A program made the translations under genes and the position numbers. A DNA stretch of 64,000 bases from Prostheceraeus crozeri. Its lineage: Eukaryota; Platyhelminthes; Polycladida; Euryleptidae. Positions 21,372 through 30,036 of this stretch are shown piece by piece (positions within the stretch are counted from its first letter, which is position 1; the number at the start of each line of letters is the position of its first letter). A model generated the notes under the pieces. That model made no database searches. It had not been told where the DNA came from and saw nothing but the letters and a program-made list of their open reading frames with translations. The DNA lies in assembly GCA_907163375.1 (NCBI GenBank), contig CAJQUW010005318.1, forward strand, positions 62,001-126,000, read 5' to 3'.

Positions 21372-22060
21372 GTTCTTATTCTCGCATGATTGTTATTCCT
21401 CAGGATGAATATGTACAATTGACTGCCATGCAGCAAGTAAAGCAACCTCTTGCAAATCAAATGTATAGGAAAGAAATAGATTATCAGCAAAATGTTCACA
21501 TCAAAGATCCACATCGTGCTGTATTATTACAATCGGAAACTGTTGAGCAATTGAAAAACTTGAAGAATAAGATGCGTGACTCTGCATCGACTGCTACACC
21601 TTTAGCATCTCGCGCACATGCCATATCTCTTTTCAACAGTATTGAACCCCATCTCAATGTAAATGATAGAGGAGAAATCATTACAGATGAAAATAAAGTG
21701 ATTGATGCTTCACGTTATGAAGACTTGATTCAGTATGCGACACGTAGAAAGCGCCGTCAGGGCTATGTTCCACCTGGTTGGACATACTTTCTTAAACTAT
21801 TGAAAAAGCATAATGTACCAAAATTTGCTTTGAATAATGAGACATTGAAATAACTTGATTCAACAGTGGCTACTACTCCAATGCTTCAGACGATGAAAAT
21901 GCCAACAAATTGGTTTAAGGCGTCACCTGCTACATCCCCTCCCACACTCACTAAGCAAACATGAGGAAGAACTCGACGTAGATCTACATCGCCACTAAAA
22001 CTAGTAAAAGGAAAACGTAAAACAGCTCCTCCCAGGAAATACATGTTCTCAGACTATTAA
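21368..22060 (+). pseudogene. Conserved Polinton protein downstream of the ATPase, two in-frame stops
   Basis: The intact part (21368-21853, 161 residues) begins MSSYSRMIVIPQDEYVQL and contains ATRRKRRQGYVPPGWTYFL, a block I know from Polinton proteins encoded beside the ATPase. After the TAA at 21851 the same frame stays coding-like: a Thr/Pro-rich stretch, a TGA near 21960, then a basic tail, to a TAA at 22058. The next gene starts at 22062. The tight packing suggests that 22060 is the ancestral end and that the two internal stops are damage. It may still make the shorter protein. Function unknown. Confidence 0.6.
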
Positions 22061-22061
22061 T

Positions 22062-22277
22062 ATGAAGCAGATGTGTTGCTTGCCATGTAATGAGCCGCCA
22101 GAGGTGAATGTCGTTGTCACTTGCACTTGCTGCGCCAGCTCTCATAATGAAACCCCTAAGCAATGTGAACACGATTGCAAAACCGCTAAAGCTAAATGCT
22201 GCAGTTGTTGTAAATGTAGAAAGGCAAGAAAACAAAAAGATGAGAAGGAGGAAAAAGAGTCAGTCGTCATCGACTGA
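22062..22277 (+). CDS. Cys-rich small protein (13 Cys in 71 residues)
   Basis: The ATG at 22062 lies 1 bp after the preceding stop. The protein has cysteine clusters (MKQMCCLPC, TCTCC, CCSCCKC) and His residues, followed by a charged Lys/Glu tail. The clusters suggest metal binding, metallothionein- or zinc-knuckle-like. The last 38 bp overlap the integrase start in another frame. An alternative is that this is only a shadow of an extended integrase N-terminus (open from 22108), but the position of its ATG and the cysteine pattern favour a real gene. Confidence 0.5.
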   Translation: MKQMCCLPCNEPPEVNVVVTCTCCASSHNETPKQCEHDCKTAKAKCCSCCKCRKARKQKDEKEEKESVVID

Positions 22278-23328
22278 ACGTTTGAAGTCAATCTATTATG
22301 ATGTAAAACATCCGGCAGGATTTGCATCTATCAAGAAATTATCAAAAGCGAGTGGTCTTCCACAATCACAAGTGAAACGATGGTTAAAGGGTCAGGCTAC
22401 CTATACACTCCACAAACAAGCGAAAAAGAAGTACCGCACCCGCCATTATATTGTTCATGACATCGATGAACAGTGGCAAGCAGATTTGTGCGATGTCGCC
22501 TCCATTTCAAAACATAACTCGGGCAATAATTTTATTTTAATCGTCATTGATATTTTCTCGCGTTATGCGTGGGCTCAACCTTTAAAAACTAAAGAAGGGA
22601 AAGGAGTAGCAAAAGCATTCCAAACAATTTTTCGAGAAGGCCGCATTCCAAAAAGAATTCAGAGTGATCAAGGAAAAGAGTTTGAAAATCAGCATGTGAG
22701 AAGATTATTTGAGAGGCATGACATTGAGTTGTTTAGTGTAAAGAGTGCTTATAAAGCTGCATTCGTTGAACGTTTTAATCGCACATTAAAAAATCGCTTG
22801 TGGCGACATTTTACTGCCAACTTGACACAAAATTGGACAAAGGTTCTACAAGATACACTCCATGCCTACAATCACTCTATCCATCGTTCTATTGGACTCA
22901 GACCAGTAGATGTAAATGCTGACAATGTAGATAAAGTGCGCGAATCATTCCAACGTAAACGCACTCATGTGAAAAGTGATGTGAAAATTGGTGATAAAGT
23001 TCGTATCTCAAAAGTGAAAAGTGTTTTTGCTAAAGGGTACCTTCCGAATTGGACAGAGGAGGTATTTACAGTATCAAGGATTAATCAAAAAGACTCTCCG
23101 ACCACCTACAAGTTGAAAGATTACGATAATGAAGAAATTGAGGGTAGCTTTTACCGCGATGAGATTGAGGTAGTCACTGAAAGTGAAACATATTTGGTAG
23201 AGAAAATCATTCGATGTAAAAAACGGCAAGGTGAAGAATGGTGTCTTGTTCAATGGACTGGTTATCCTTCAAGTATGAACTCTTGGATGCGTCGTGCCGA
23301 CATCTTTCATCTAAGTGATCGACAGTGA
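22240..23328 (+). CDS. Retroviral-type (rve) integrase with C-terminal chromodomain
   Basis: 362 residues from the ATG at 22240; the frame is open further upstream to 22108. The N-terminal part has a helix-turn-helix-like block (KKLSKASGLPQSQVKRWLKG). The catalytic core shows the DDE triad: D82 in WQADLCD, D143 in QSDQGKEFEN and E177 in AAFVERFNRTLK. The C-terminal region (about 316-353) is a chromodomain with YLVEKII...LVQWTGYP...W. Polinton integrases insert the element with a 6-bp duplication, which fits the observed TTTATT. The chromodomain probably guides insertion to marked chromatin. The frame and triad are intact. Confidence 0.93.
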   Translation: MRRRKKSQSSSTERLKSIYYDVKHPAGFASIKKLSKASGLPQSQVKRWLKGQATYTLHKQAKKKYRTRHYIVHDIDEQWQADLCDVASISKHNSGNNFILIVIDIFSRYAWAQPLKTKEGKGVAKAFQTIFREGRIPKRIQSDQGKEFENQHVRRLFERHDIELFSVKSAYKAAFVERFNRTLKNRLWRHFTANLTQNWTKVLQDTLHAYNHSIHRSIGLRPVDVNADNVDKVRESFQRKRTHVKSDVKIGDKVRISKVKSVFAKGYLPNWTEEVFTVSRINQKDSPTTYKLKDYDNEEIEGSFYRDEIEVVTESETYLVEKIIRCKKRQGEEWCLVQWTGYPSSMNSWMRRADIFHLSDRQ

Positions 23329-23369
23329 TTCATGCAAAGTTGTAACTAACAATGTTTAGGGTTTGAGCT

Positions 23370-23825
23370 ATGAATCCAACTGCCTCATTTTATTCACGAC
23401 CCTCCTATGTAAGTGGTGGAGGACAAATTTACATCGGCGCTCGCCGCCAACGTGGAGGTAGCATACTTGGTGCACTGAAATCTGTTGTAGCACCTCTCAT
23501 ATCCAATGTCGGTAGATCTTTAAAACGAAATGTTTTAAGTAATGCCGTTGGCTTTGCTGGTGATGTTGCTAGTGATCTTTCTAGAGGTAGAAGTTTTAAG
23601 AGCAGCTTGTTGAATCGTGGGAAGGAACGCGGTTTAAAAACATTGAAGCAGACCTTTGCTGGTGTTACTCAAGGAAAGAAATCACCTAAACGAATGAATA
23701 AAGGAAGGAGGAAACATCGCCGAGCTGGTAAGGTGCGATCTTCAGTCAAAAGGCATTCACGCAAACGTCGCAGAGGCTCTAATCATTCATCAGGTGCTAA
23801 ACGACGACGCTGCTATAACTTCTAA
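23370..23825 (+). CDS. Basic core-like Polinton protein
   Basis: 151 residues. The N-terminus contains GGGQIYIGARRQRGGSILG, a Gly/Arg motif found just upstream of the capsid gene in many invertebrate Polintons. A hydrophobic middle follows, and then a very basic C-terminal third (runs of K and R around KRHSRKRRRGS). This fits a DNA-condensing or capsid-cementing minor protein, analogous to adenovirus core proteins. The capsid gene ATG starts 2 bp after its stop. Confidence 0.65.
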   Translation: MNPTASFYSRPSYVSGGGQIYIGARRQRGGSILGALKSVVAPLISNVGRSLKRNVLSNAVGFAGDVASDLSRGRSFKSSLLNRGKERGLKTLKQTFAGVTQGKKSPKRMNKGRRKHRRAGKVRSSVKRHSRKRRRGSNHSSGAKRRRCYNF

Positions 23826-23827
23826 TC

Positions 23828-25105
23828 ATGGAGTGTAAAACTTCCGGTTTTTGTTTGTTTGATCAACAGGCCATACAGACAGATATTCTTAGTTCAAGTA
23901 TTGTAGATTATCATCCTCGAACAGCTGAGAATGCTGGCCCCATTGAATTTGTTATTCCTGGTGGTAGTGATGACTACATAGATTTGAGTTATGCGATGCT
24001 TGATTTGAGGTTTAGAATTCAGCAAGCAGATGGAACTGCTATTGACGATGCACATAAAGTTGGACTGAACAATTTACCATTGACTACATTACTTCGCGAT
24101 GTTTCTCTAACGATTGGAGAGCAGCAGGTGGAAGGTGGTCAAAGCGATTATCCCTATAAATCATATTTCAATCATGTATCACAGTTTCATCCAGCAGCAC
24201 AAAAAAGTCATATGGAAGCCATGGGATGGTATAGAGATGAAGCAGGAAAATTTGATGTTGAAACAAACAGTGGCTTTGTAAAGCGATCTGCTATGATTAA
24301 AGATAGTAAAGTATGTCAGCTATATGGTCCGCTGAATTTAGACTTCTTTAGACAGTCAAAGTTTTTACTCTGTAATACCAGCATGCGACTCAAGCTGACA
24401 TTGAATAAGCCTGAATTTGCGCTGAATGCATTTGCTAAAGTTGACAATTTTAGAATTCATGTGGAAGATATTGCACTTTACATTCGTCGAGTAGTACCGA
24501 ATCCAAGTGTCATTAGAGGACATGCTGAAGGTCTTAACCGCCAAAATGCCATTTACCCCGTTCAGCATACAAAGCTTCTCACCTTTACAATTCCGAAAGA
24601 TGAAAAGAGTTTCATGAAAGATGGCCTCTTTCCATCGGAAGCACCGAAGCTCCTCATGGTGGCAATGGTTGAAAATGATGCATTTAATGGTAATATAAAG
24701 AAGAATCCTTTCAATTTTAAACACAATCAGTTAAGTGAAATTGCTTTACGTGTAAATGGTGTGAGTCATCCTGGTCCACCCTACAAACCAGATTTTGCTT
24801 CGGATCAATTTATGCGCAGTTATGTTGATTTTATGGATGTCTTTGGCTTTTACAATACGGATGACACCAACGGACTTACTATGAAAGAGTTTAAGAGTGG
24901 ATATACTATTTATGCATTTGTTTTGACTGCTGACAGCGATATTAGTGCACCCTATCGTCAAGCGAACGTGCCTCATAATATTCGTTTGGATTTAACGTTC
25001 AAAAGAACACTACCTGAGACGATCAATGTATTAATTTATGCAGTCTTCGATTCAAATATTGAAATTACAAAGTATCGTGACGTGATTCTTCAGTATAATC
25101 GTTAA
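23828..25105 (+). CDS. Capsid protein, probable double-jelly-roll major capsid (F54H12.2-like)
   Basis: 425 residues, intact. It contains AENAGPIEFVIPGGSDDYID near the N-terminus, then LSLTIGEQQVEGGQSDYPYK-type spacing (DVSLTIGEQQVEGG, YKSYFNHV) and AMGWYRDEAG. These are features of the protein family named after C. elegans F54H12.2 that sits in many invertebrate Polintons. The length matches compact double-jelly-roll capsid proteins such as PRD1 P3. The assignment as major rather than minor capsid is inferred from family knowledge and from the neighbouring protease. Its stop overlaps the protease ATG (TAATG). Confidence 0.75.
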   Translation: MECKTSGFCLFDQQAIQTDILSSSIVDYHPRTAENAGPIEFVIPGGSDDYIDLSYAMLDLRFRIQQADGTAIDDAHKVGLNNLPLTTLLRDVSLTIGEQQVEGGQSDYPYKSYFNHVSQFHPAAQKSHMEAMGWYRDEAGKFDVETNSGFVKRSAMIKDSKVCQLYGPLNLDFFRQSKFLLCNTSMRLKLTLNKPEFALNAFAKVDNFRIHVEDIALYIRRVVPNPSVIRGHAEGLNRQNAIYPVQHTKLLTFTIPKDEKSFMKDGLFPSEAPKLLMVAMVENDAFNGNIKKNPFNFKHNQLSEIALRVNGVSHPGPPYKPDFASDQFMRSYVDFMDVFGFYNTDDTNGLTMKEFKSGYTIYAFVLTADSDISAPYRQANVPHNIRLDLTFKRTLPETINVLIYAVFDSNIEITKYRDVILQYNR

Positions 25106-25566
25106 TGAGTTGGTTGACTGCTGACGATATTAAGACTAAAGTGCAGCATAATGCAGACGAAGCGACGTTGAAAGCTTTCGATAATGTCTATTCACTCGAT
25201 ACCTTACCACCTGCAGTAAATCACTATCCCTTCTTTATTGTACTAAACACTCATTCGCAGAATTTAGGCGGTGAGCATTGGAAAGCGATCTTTATTGGAG
25301 AAGACCGACGTGGTGAACTATTTGACTCTCTTGCTCAACCTCCAAATATACCAACACAGCAGTGGTTGAGAAAACATACGCGTCAATATCAGCGAAATGA
25401 ACGCATACTACAACATCCACTTTCATCAACGTGTGGTGCTTTTGTACTGTACTTCATCTTAAAACGTTTACATGTATCTCGATTTGTATCTGTTATTCAA
25501 AACTTTTCATGTAATCCATCCTCTAATGAAAAAATGATTTGTAAGTTCTATCATGATTTGAAATAA
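25105..25566 (+). CDS. Adenain-like cysteine protease (maturation protease)
   Basis: 153 residues. The catalytic layout matches adenovirus/Ulp1-type proteases: His58 in GGEHWKAI, an acidic residue in ELFDSL (Glu71/Asp74), Gln103 in ILQHPLSS and Cys110 in STCGAFVLYF. This enzyme would cleave capsid and core precursors during maturation. The frame is intact and starts one base inside the capsid stop. It is shorter than adenain, as Polinton versions often are. Confidence 0.88.
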   Translation: MSWLTADDIKTKVQHNADEATLKAFDNVYSLDTLPPAVNHYPFFIVLNTHSQNLGGEHWKAIFIGEDRRGELFDSLAQPPNIPTQQWLRKHTRQYQRNERILQHPLSSTCGAFVLYFILKRLHVSRFVSVIQNFSCNPSSNEKMICKFYHDLK

Positions 25567-25597
25567 AAACATCATGTTGGAAAAATTGTTTTTTATT
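25562..25597. terminator. Bidirectional poly(A) signals between convergent genes
   Basis: AATAAA at 25562-25567 serves the plus-strand genes and overlaps the protease stop. TTTATT at 25592-25597 is AATAAA on the minus strand, 27 bp from the TBP-like gene's end. Confidence 0.65.
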
Positions 25598-25623
25598 TTA
25601 CAATCCGCTGGGTACGTACATAC

Positions 25624-26142
25624 TCAATGAGATAGTCTAGGATCGATCACATTTGCTTGTACATGAGATTTTAGTTCAGTAATGATCACTTTACTATTAT
25701 GAAAGATTGCCACATGCACAGGTAACCAACAACTAATGAGAGCTGCAGGAAAAAGTTCGGGTTCATAACACAAATTGTAACTGCTGGTACGAATCTTCAA
25801 AAATGATAGACTGTCACTCAATTGAGTAGAGATCACCATATTGTCCACAGTCAGATTCGACATCACACACCTCTACCTCTTCCATATCCGACGTAGTAGT
25901 CTTTGTAGCTCTAAGCGCATTGACTGCGCTGATGAATGAGAAAGGGCGCCGAGAATCTGTACAGTCCCATTTGGGAAGAGTTGAAGATTCCGTGAATTGT
26001 TCATCTTCACCACTAACATTTGAGGTCGGCCCGGGTAATACTTGCTGTTTGGAAGGTGTTGGTGTAATGTTGTGAGATCGATTTTGGTGTAGAGTCTGAA
26101 GCGACGGAGAATGTTGACGATGGTGTAGCGATGGCGCTTCAT
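25624..26142 (-). pseudogene. TATA-binding-protein (TBP) homologue, one in-frame stop between lobes
   Basis: TBP seats Pol II machinery on TATA boxes through a saddle of two repeats. From the ATG at 26142, lobe 1 contains YTIVNILRRF, KIDLTTL, NSKYYPGR and LFPNGTVQILGA. These align without gaps to the N-IVSTVNL...DLK...YNPKRF...FSSGKMVCTGA framework of eukaryotic TBP. Lobe 2, in the same frame, contains DNMVISTQL, the TBP signature YEPELFP, and IFHNSKVII. A TAG at 25873-25875 falls in the linker between lobes. Total length of about 172 codons equals a TBP core. A second frame (25814-26464) overlaps it. I know of no well-described TBP in Polintons. The stop may be damage, an assembly error, or may separate two half-proteins. 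Confidence 0.85.
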
Positions 26143-26464
26143 GATGAAAGAATGAGTAAATTGAGCGATGTACCTTCCTTTTATACTTTTCCCAACTACC
26201 TTGATGAAATGTGAAGTTAGTATGAAGTTGGGAATGATAGAGTTGAATTCGCCGATTGTTGACGCGCAGCCAGATGCGATTTCCAATACGTGAATGTCTT
26301 TTCATATAGAAGTATTTCAAATCCTTCATGATATGATGTAGAGATTGAAAATGACGATAAGATAAAGCAAACTCTCTTCTCACATTTCCAGTTGAATCTT
26401 TGAAATAGACGTTTCGATCATGATCCGTTTCAATACGTTGTAGGGAATCTAATTTCCAACTCAT
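25814..26464 (-). CDS. PC4-like single-stranded-DNA-binding protein, copy 1, with a frame running over the TBP gene
   Basis: From the ATG at 26464 the first 100 residues have two blocks of beta-strands followed by a helix. Block 1 is SLQRIETDHDRNVYFKDS...LSYRHFQSLHHIMKDL. Block 2 is IWLRVNNRRIQLYH...SWEKYKRKVHRSI. The arrangement resembles the PC4/p15 coactivator fold (GIxLTxxQWxxL). Residues beyond about 105 are low-complexity and overlap the TBP-like gene in another frame. They are probably an extension through a lost stop, since the sister copy ends at that point. The PC4 assignment is by pattern only. Confidence 0.5.
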   Translation of the reverse strand: MSWKLDSLQRIETDHDRNVYFKDSTGNVRREFALSYRHFQSLHHIMKDLKYFYMKRHSRIGNRIWLRVNNRRIQLYHSQLHTNFTFHQGSWEKYKRKVHRSIYSFFHHEAPSLHHRQHSPSLQTLHQNRSHNITPTPSKQQVLPGPTSNVSGEDEQFTESSTLPKWDCTDSRRPFSFISAVNALRATKTTTSDMEEVEVCDVESDCGQYGDLYSIE

Positions 26465-26486
26465 GATGCGTGGTAGTCATGTCTGA

Positions 26487-26840
26487 TTAAGATTTGCATA
26501 GTAGGGCGATGAACTCACGACGAATAAATGTCATGATGGAGCGATGTATGTATCTTCTATACTTCTCCCAATTGTATTTGCGAAATGAGAAACAGTTTGC
26601 GGAATGAGAATGGCAGATTTGAATTTCATTTCTGTAATGTTGAAGCCAAACTTGATCACCCAAGGAGATGAATCTTAATGTTTCAAAATATTCCAAATCC
26701 CTCATGATATCATTGAGGTTGACAAATTGTCGCCATGTTAATGTAATACCTCTTGATGTATGACCATGAGAATTTTTGAAATGTACGTTTCCATCACGAT
26801 CAACTCTGATATATTGTAGAGAGTCCAAAATCCAAGTCTT
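26487..26840 (-). pseudogene. PC4-like protein, copy 2, start codon changed to AAG
   Basis: A tandem sister of the neighbouring gene: SLQYIRVDRDGNVHF and RGITLTWRQFVNLNDIMRDL align to its sister's SLQRIETDHDRNVYF and the following helix. The RGITLTWRQF segment is the closest match to the PC4 signature. Where the sister has its ATG (MSWKLDS), this copy has AAG (KTWILDS) at 26838-26840, and no upstream in-frame ATG precedes a stop. It therefore either lost its start or uses an unseen exon. It lies 39 bp from the start of the divergent plus-strand gene. Confidence 0.5.
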
Positions 26841-26878
26841 TATGATGTTATGCAAAGTCGCAGATCAGCAATATAAAA

Positions 26879-28292
26879 ATGTCGTTTTATCATATTTTGC
26901 TTAGCAATGCGGCTACAAAGAGATTTGCTAGTAATCGAGCCGCACTCTTTTCTACTCCCATTCATCATGCACAACAGCTAAATGGAAATTGGGAAGTGGG
27001 TGTCACTCAACTTGTTTATAGCAACTGTGTCTATACTTTTGATCATGAGGTGATGACTATTAATATGAGACGTACAGCTGCTTACCAATGTGAAAAGGGG
27101 TGCCGAGTATACATTCCACAGTGGCCAAAGAAAGATCTCTTATCATGTAAAAAGTTTATATATGATAAAAAAAGCGAGTAATAACAGTAATAAAGCGAGT
27201 AAACATATTTTCCAATTTACTCCGCACAATAATGATTATAATTATGTACATCATGTAGTTGAGAAAGATTGGATTGTTGGTTTAAGTCCAAGTTTAAGAA
27301 ATGATTTAGGTTACCTCGCTAGCGCCTTAACAAGCTATGATAATTTTAATGTTAATTACCACATAAGTGGTCATAAACAGTTAATATATCGAGAGGAAGC
27401 TTATTATGTAGATCTTATTCCAAGAAATGAGAAGACGTTGGTGAAGAAGATTGTGATTTAGCCAAGAAAGACAAACATGACTCCTGAAACATTATTGAAG
27501 AAATTTAATTATCTCCTTCGAGTTGATGGTAAACAAGTGGCAACATTGACTTATATCAAATCATCTAATCATATTGCAATAAGTAAATTAAATGATGATG
27601 ATCTAGTATTAGTTTGTTCAAAAAATTTTCATCAGTTCTTACGACATCGTTCTGCAGCTGTTCATGGAAAATCTGATATGCAACATTTACCATGTGAAAG
27701 GTCAAATCAATTTGATACAGAATGGATCGTATCTTTATACAGAAAGTGTGTAGAGCCTTTAGGTGGTATCTTACATGAAACAAGATTGTTGATGCCTCGC
27801 ATTATTATTTCGGTTAAATTGGTTGTAGATTATTTAAATGAAGTGATTAATGACCAACATATTTCATTTTCTGAAAAAGAAGGTACTTTGTCTCTCACTA
27901 TAAGTGGAAAAGGTATTGAACTAATTATGGATAAAACTCTAATGGACATTTTGGGTTTTGATCAAAATATCTTTAAAAGTGGTACTGTAACCAAAGCTAG
28001 CGCAGACATGTCGCTATCGCGTCGTATTAACTATTTTCAGATATATTCCAATATCGGTGAAGATGTACGTGTGGGAGATGCTGAAGCTCCATTGCTAGCA
28101 ATGATACCATACCAGCCAAAAAGCTGCAGTATTTTATCTGAGCATACTTTCAAGAAAGTGCATTATACAAAGCTGAAATCAAACTACATCCCACAAATTG
28201 ATATTGCCATTTATGACGATGCTGGTGCGTTTATTCCTTTTCATAAAGATGCTGTGACAAGTATCACACTCCATTTCCGAATGAAGAGTTAA
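26879..28292 (+). pseudogene. Minor-capsid/penton-like protein, copy 1, one frameshift and one stop
   Basis: The ATG at 26879 opens a frame with LNGNWEVGVTQLVY, the WEVG signature of the N-terminal part of Polinton minor capsid (penton-like) proteins. A frame change occurs near 27090-27110, and the new frame runs to a TAG at 27459. The same frame resumes and ends at 28292 with the family's characteristic C-terminus: DVRVGDAEAPLLAMI, then a final SITLHFRMKS. Total about 470 codons, close to the sister gene. It would form capsid vertices with the F54H12.2-like protein. This copy is probably inactive. Confidence 0.7.
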
Positions 28293-28331
28293 TGCAAAAG
28301 TATGCTAATATATTTTTCCAATGTGAATAAT

Positions 28332-29857
28332 ATGGAAAGTGAAAATAAGGACTCGTTTCTAATCTACTTACCCAGTAATGCTTCTATGAATAAATTTCCC
28401 AAAAATAAACCATCAGACTATCGAGTAGAATTAAATCGCCCACTGCATTTAGAAGGTGAATGGGAGGTTGGCGTTTCTAGTATTTGCGATGATAGCAATA
28501 TTCAGAATGTGAATGATTTGGAAGAAATGATATTGACTCCTCGCACCCATGATGGAATAACGATGAATAATGCATTCCAGTTCCCATACAATTTAACATC
28601 AGATGGAAAGTGGAACTATGAATGGATTCAGATAAAATCAGATTCTTATGAACCATTTGGGAATGAGAAAATTATTAAGGCATTCAACAGTGGTAATACT
28701 TCCATCATGAAGAATAAAAATCAGAAAGCTTATGAGTTTACTATCTATCATTGGAGTGGGAGACAGTTCCTCCGCTTTCATTCTTTTACTAAAGGTCTTA
28801 CGCTGAGGTTGGATAATGAATTCTATCCACATCTTGGTTTTGGTCATGGACTACATCTAACGTCAATTGCTACTGCAAATGTTAAAAAAGTTTATTCAAA
28901 TCGAATCAACAAGTTTCATTATAGATTTAAAATATTTGATGAAGATATTGTAGAATGCGAAGAACGCATCATTTTGAAAAAGCGTGGTGTTCAACCTTTA
29001 TCACTTATTGAGTTAGTAAAACGATGGAATGAGACTGTGGGTAAGAAGTATGGAGAGAAAATTATGGCGGACAAAAATAAGTTGGTTATTCAGAAATATA
29101 ATGACAAACTTACAGTTTATTTCTCTCCAACCTTGCGTCATTTTGTAAGACATCCAACACCTATTATTGGAAGCGGTGTGGTGTACAGTATGCTTCTCAT
29201 GAATATCACACTAAAGCTGATTCAGTTAATGATGAATGGTGGGTGGACATCTATGGCGATCGCATCAAGAAAATTTACCAGTCTTATGAAGAATCTAAAG
29301 TTGCTATCAATATAATGCCGCGTCTATATCATACAGTTGAAAGCTTCATTCATGTAGTAAATCCTTATATACAACAGAAGTTGAAGCATGTGATGAAAAG
29401 TAAATATGATGTAAAGACACACCACATTTCGTTTTCAATTGAAAATCAACGCGTTGTTCTGAAACTGGGTGATGACATTCAATGTCAATTGAGTAAAAAT
29501 TTGAAAAAACTCTTTGGTTTTTCAATGCTACAAACTGTGTTTGCTGCTGCGCATACGATTGGTATAGAAACACCAATGACACTTGATAAACATGAACAGC
29601 ACCTTTACATTCAAAGTGATTTGATTCTACCTATTTCTGTTGGTGAGAAAAAAGAATACATTTTACGTGATTTCATTCATGATAAAGACGCTTCATATGG
29701 AATAGTCGAGAAGATGTTTGAATCTATTTTCTATCATCCCGTCGTCAAACAAACTATACCCTCTATTACTATCAAAATTACCAATGGTTTACAAGAGTGC
29801 ATCCATGTGAAAGATACTAAATCCCTCGTAACTTTAGTGTTTCGGAAAACAAAGTGA
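28332..29857 (+). pseudogene. Minor-capsid/penton-like protein, copy 2, one frameshift
   Basis: The start is the ATG at 28332 or an in-frame ATG at 28302. The N-terminus reads FLIYLPSNASMNKFPKN and HLEGEWEVGVSSI, the full family signature (LPSNxSxxxFPxN ... WEVG). The frame is lost near 29185, after RHFVRHPTPIIGSG. Coding continues in another frame to 29857, ending LVTLVFRKTK, which parallels the LHFR ending of copy 1. About 508-518 codons in all. The two copies are clearly paralogous but strongly diverged, so the duplication is old, while each has its own recent break. Confidence 0.7.
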
Positions 29858-29872
29858 AGTCATTGTGATATG

Positions 29873-29886
29873 TTTATTGAAATAAA
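29873..29886. terminator. Bidirectional poly(A) signals
   Basis: TTTATT (29873-29878, AATAAA on the minus strand) and AATAAA (29881-29886) sit back to back between the plus-strand minor capsid gene and the minus-strand polymerase gene. Confidence 0.6.
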
Positions 29887-30036
29887 AATATGTATATGAA
29901 AAAGTCTTTTCACAGATATAGGGGGAATGGGCTGACTGCAGGCATATATTCACAAGGAAGAAACGATCTCATGCGATACATAAAACAGCAATGTTTATCT
30001 ACAGAAATCAACATGAAAATACTAAGTTAAGGATGA

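Noticed and set aside
25814..26130. C-terminal half of the 216-codon minus-strand frame as a real protein domain
   Set aside because: It overlaps the TBP-like lobe 1 in another frame, is low in structure, and its paralogue stops at the corresponding point.
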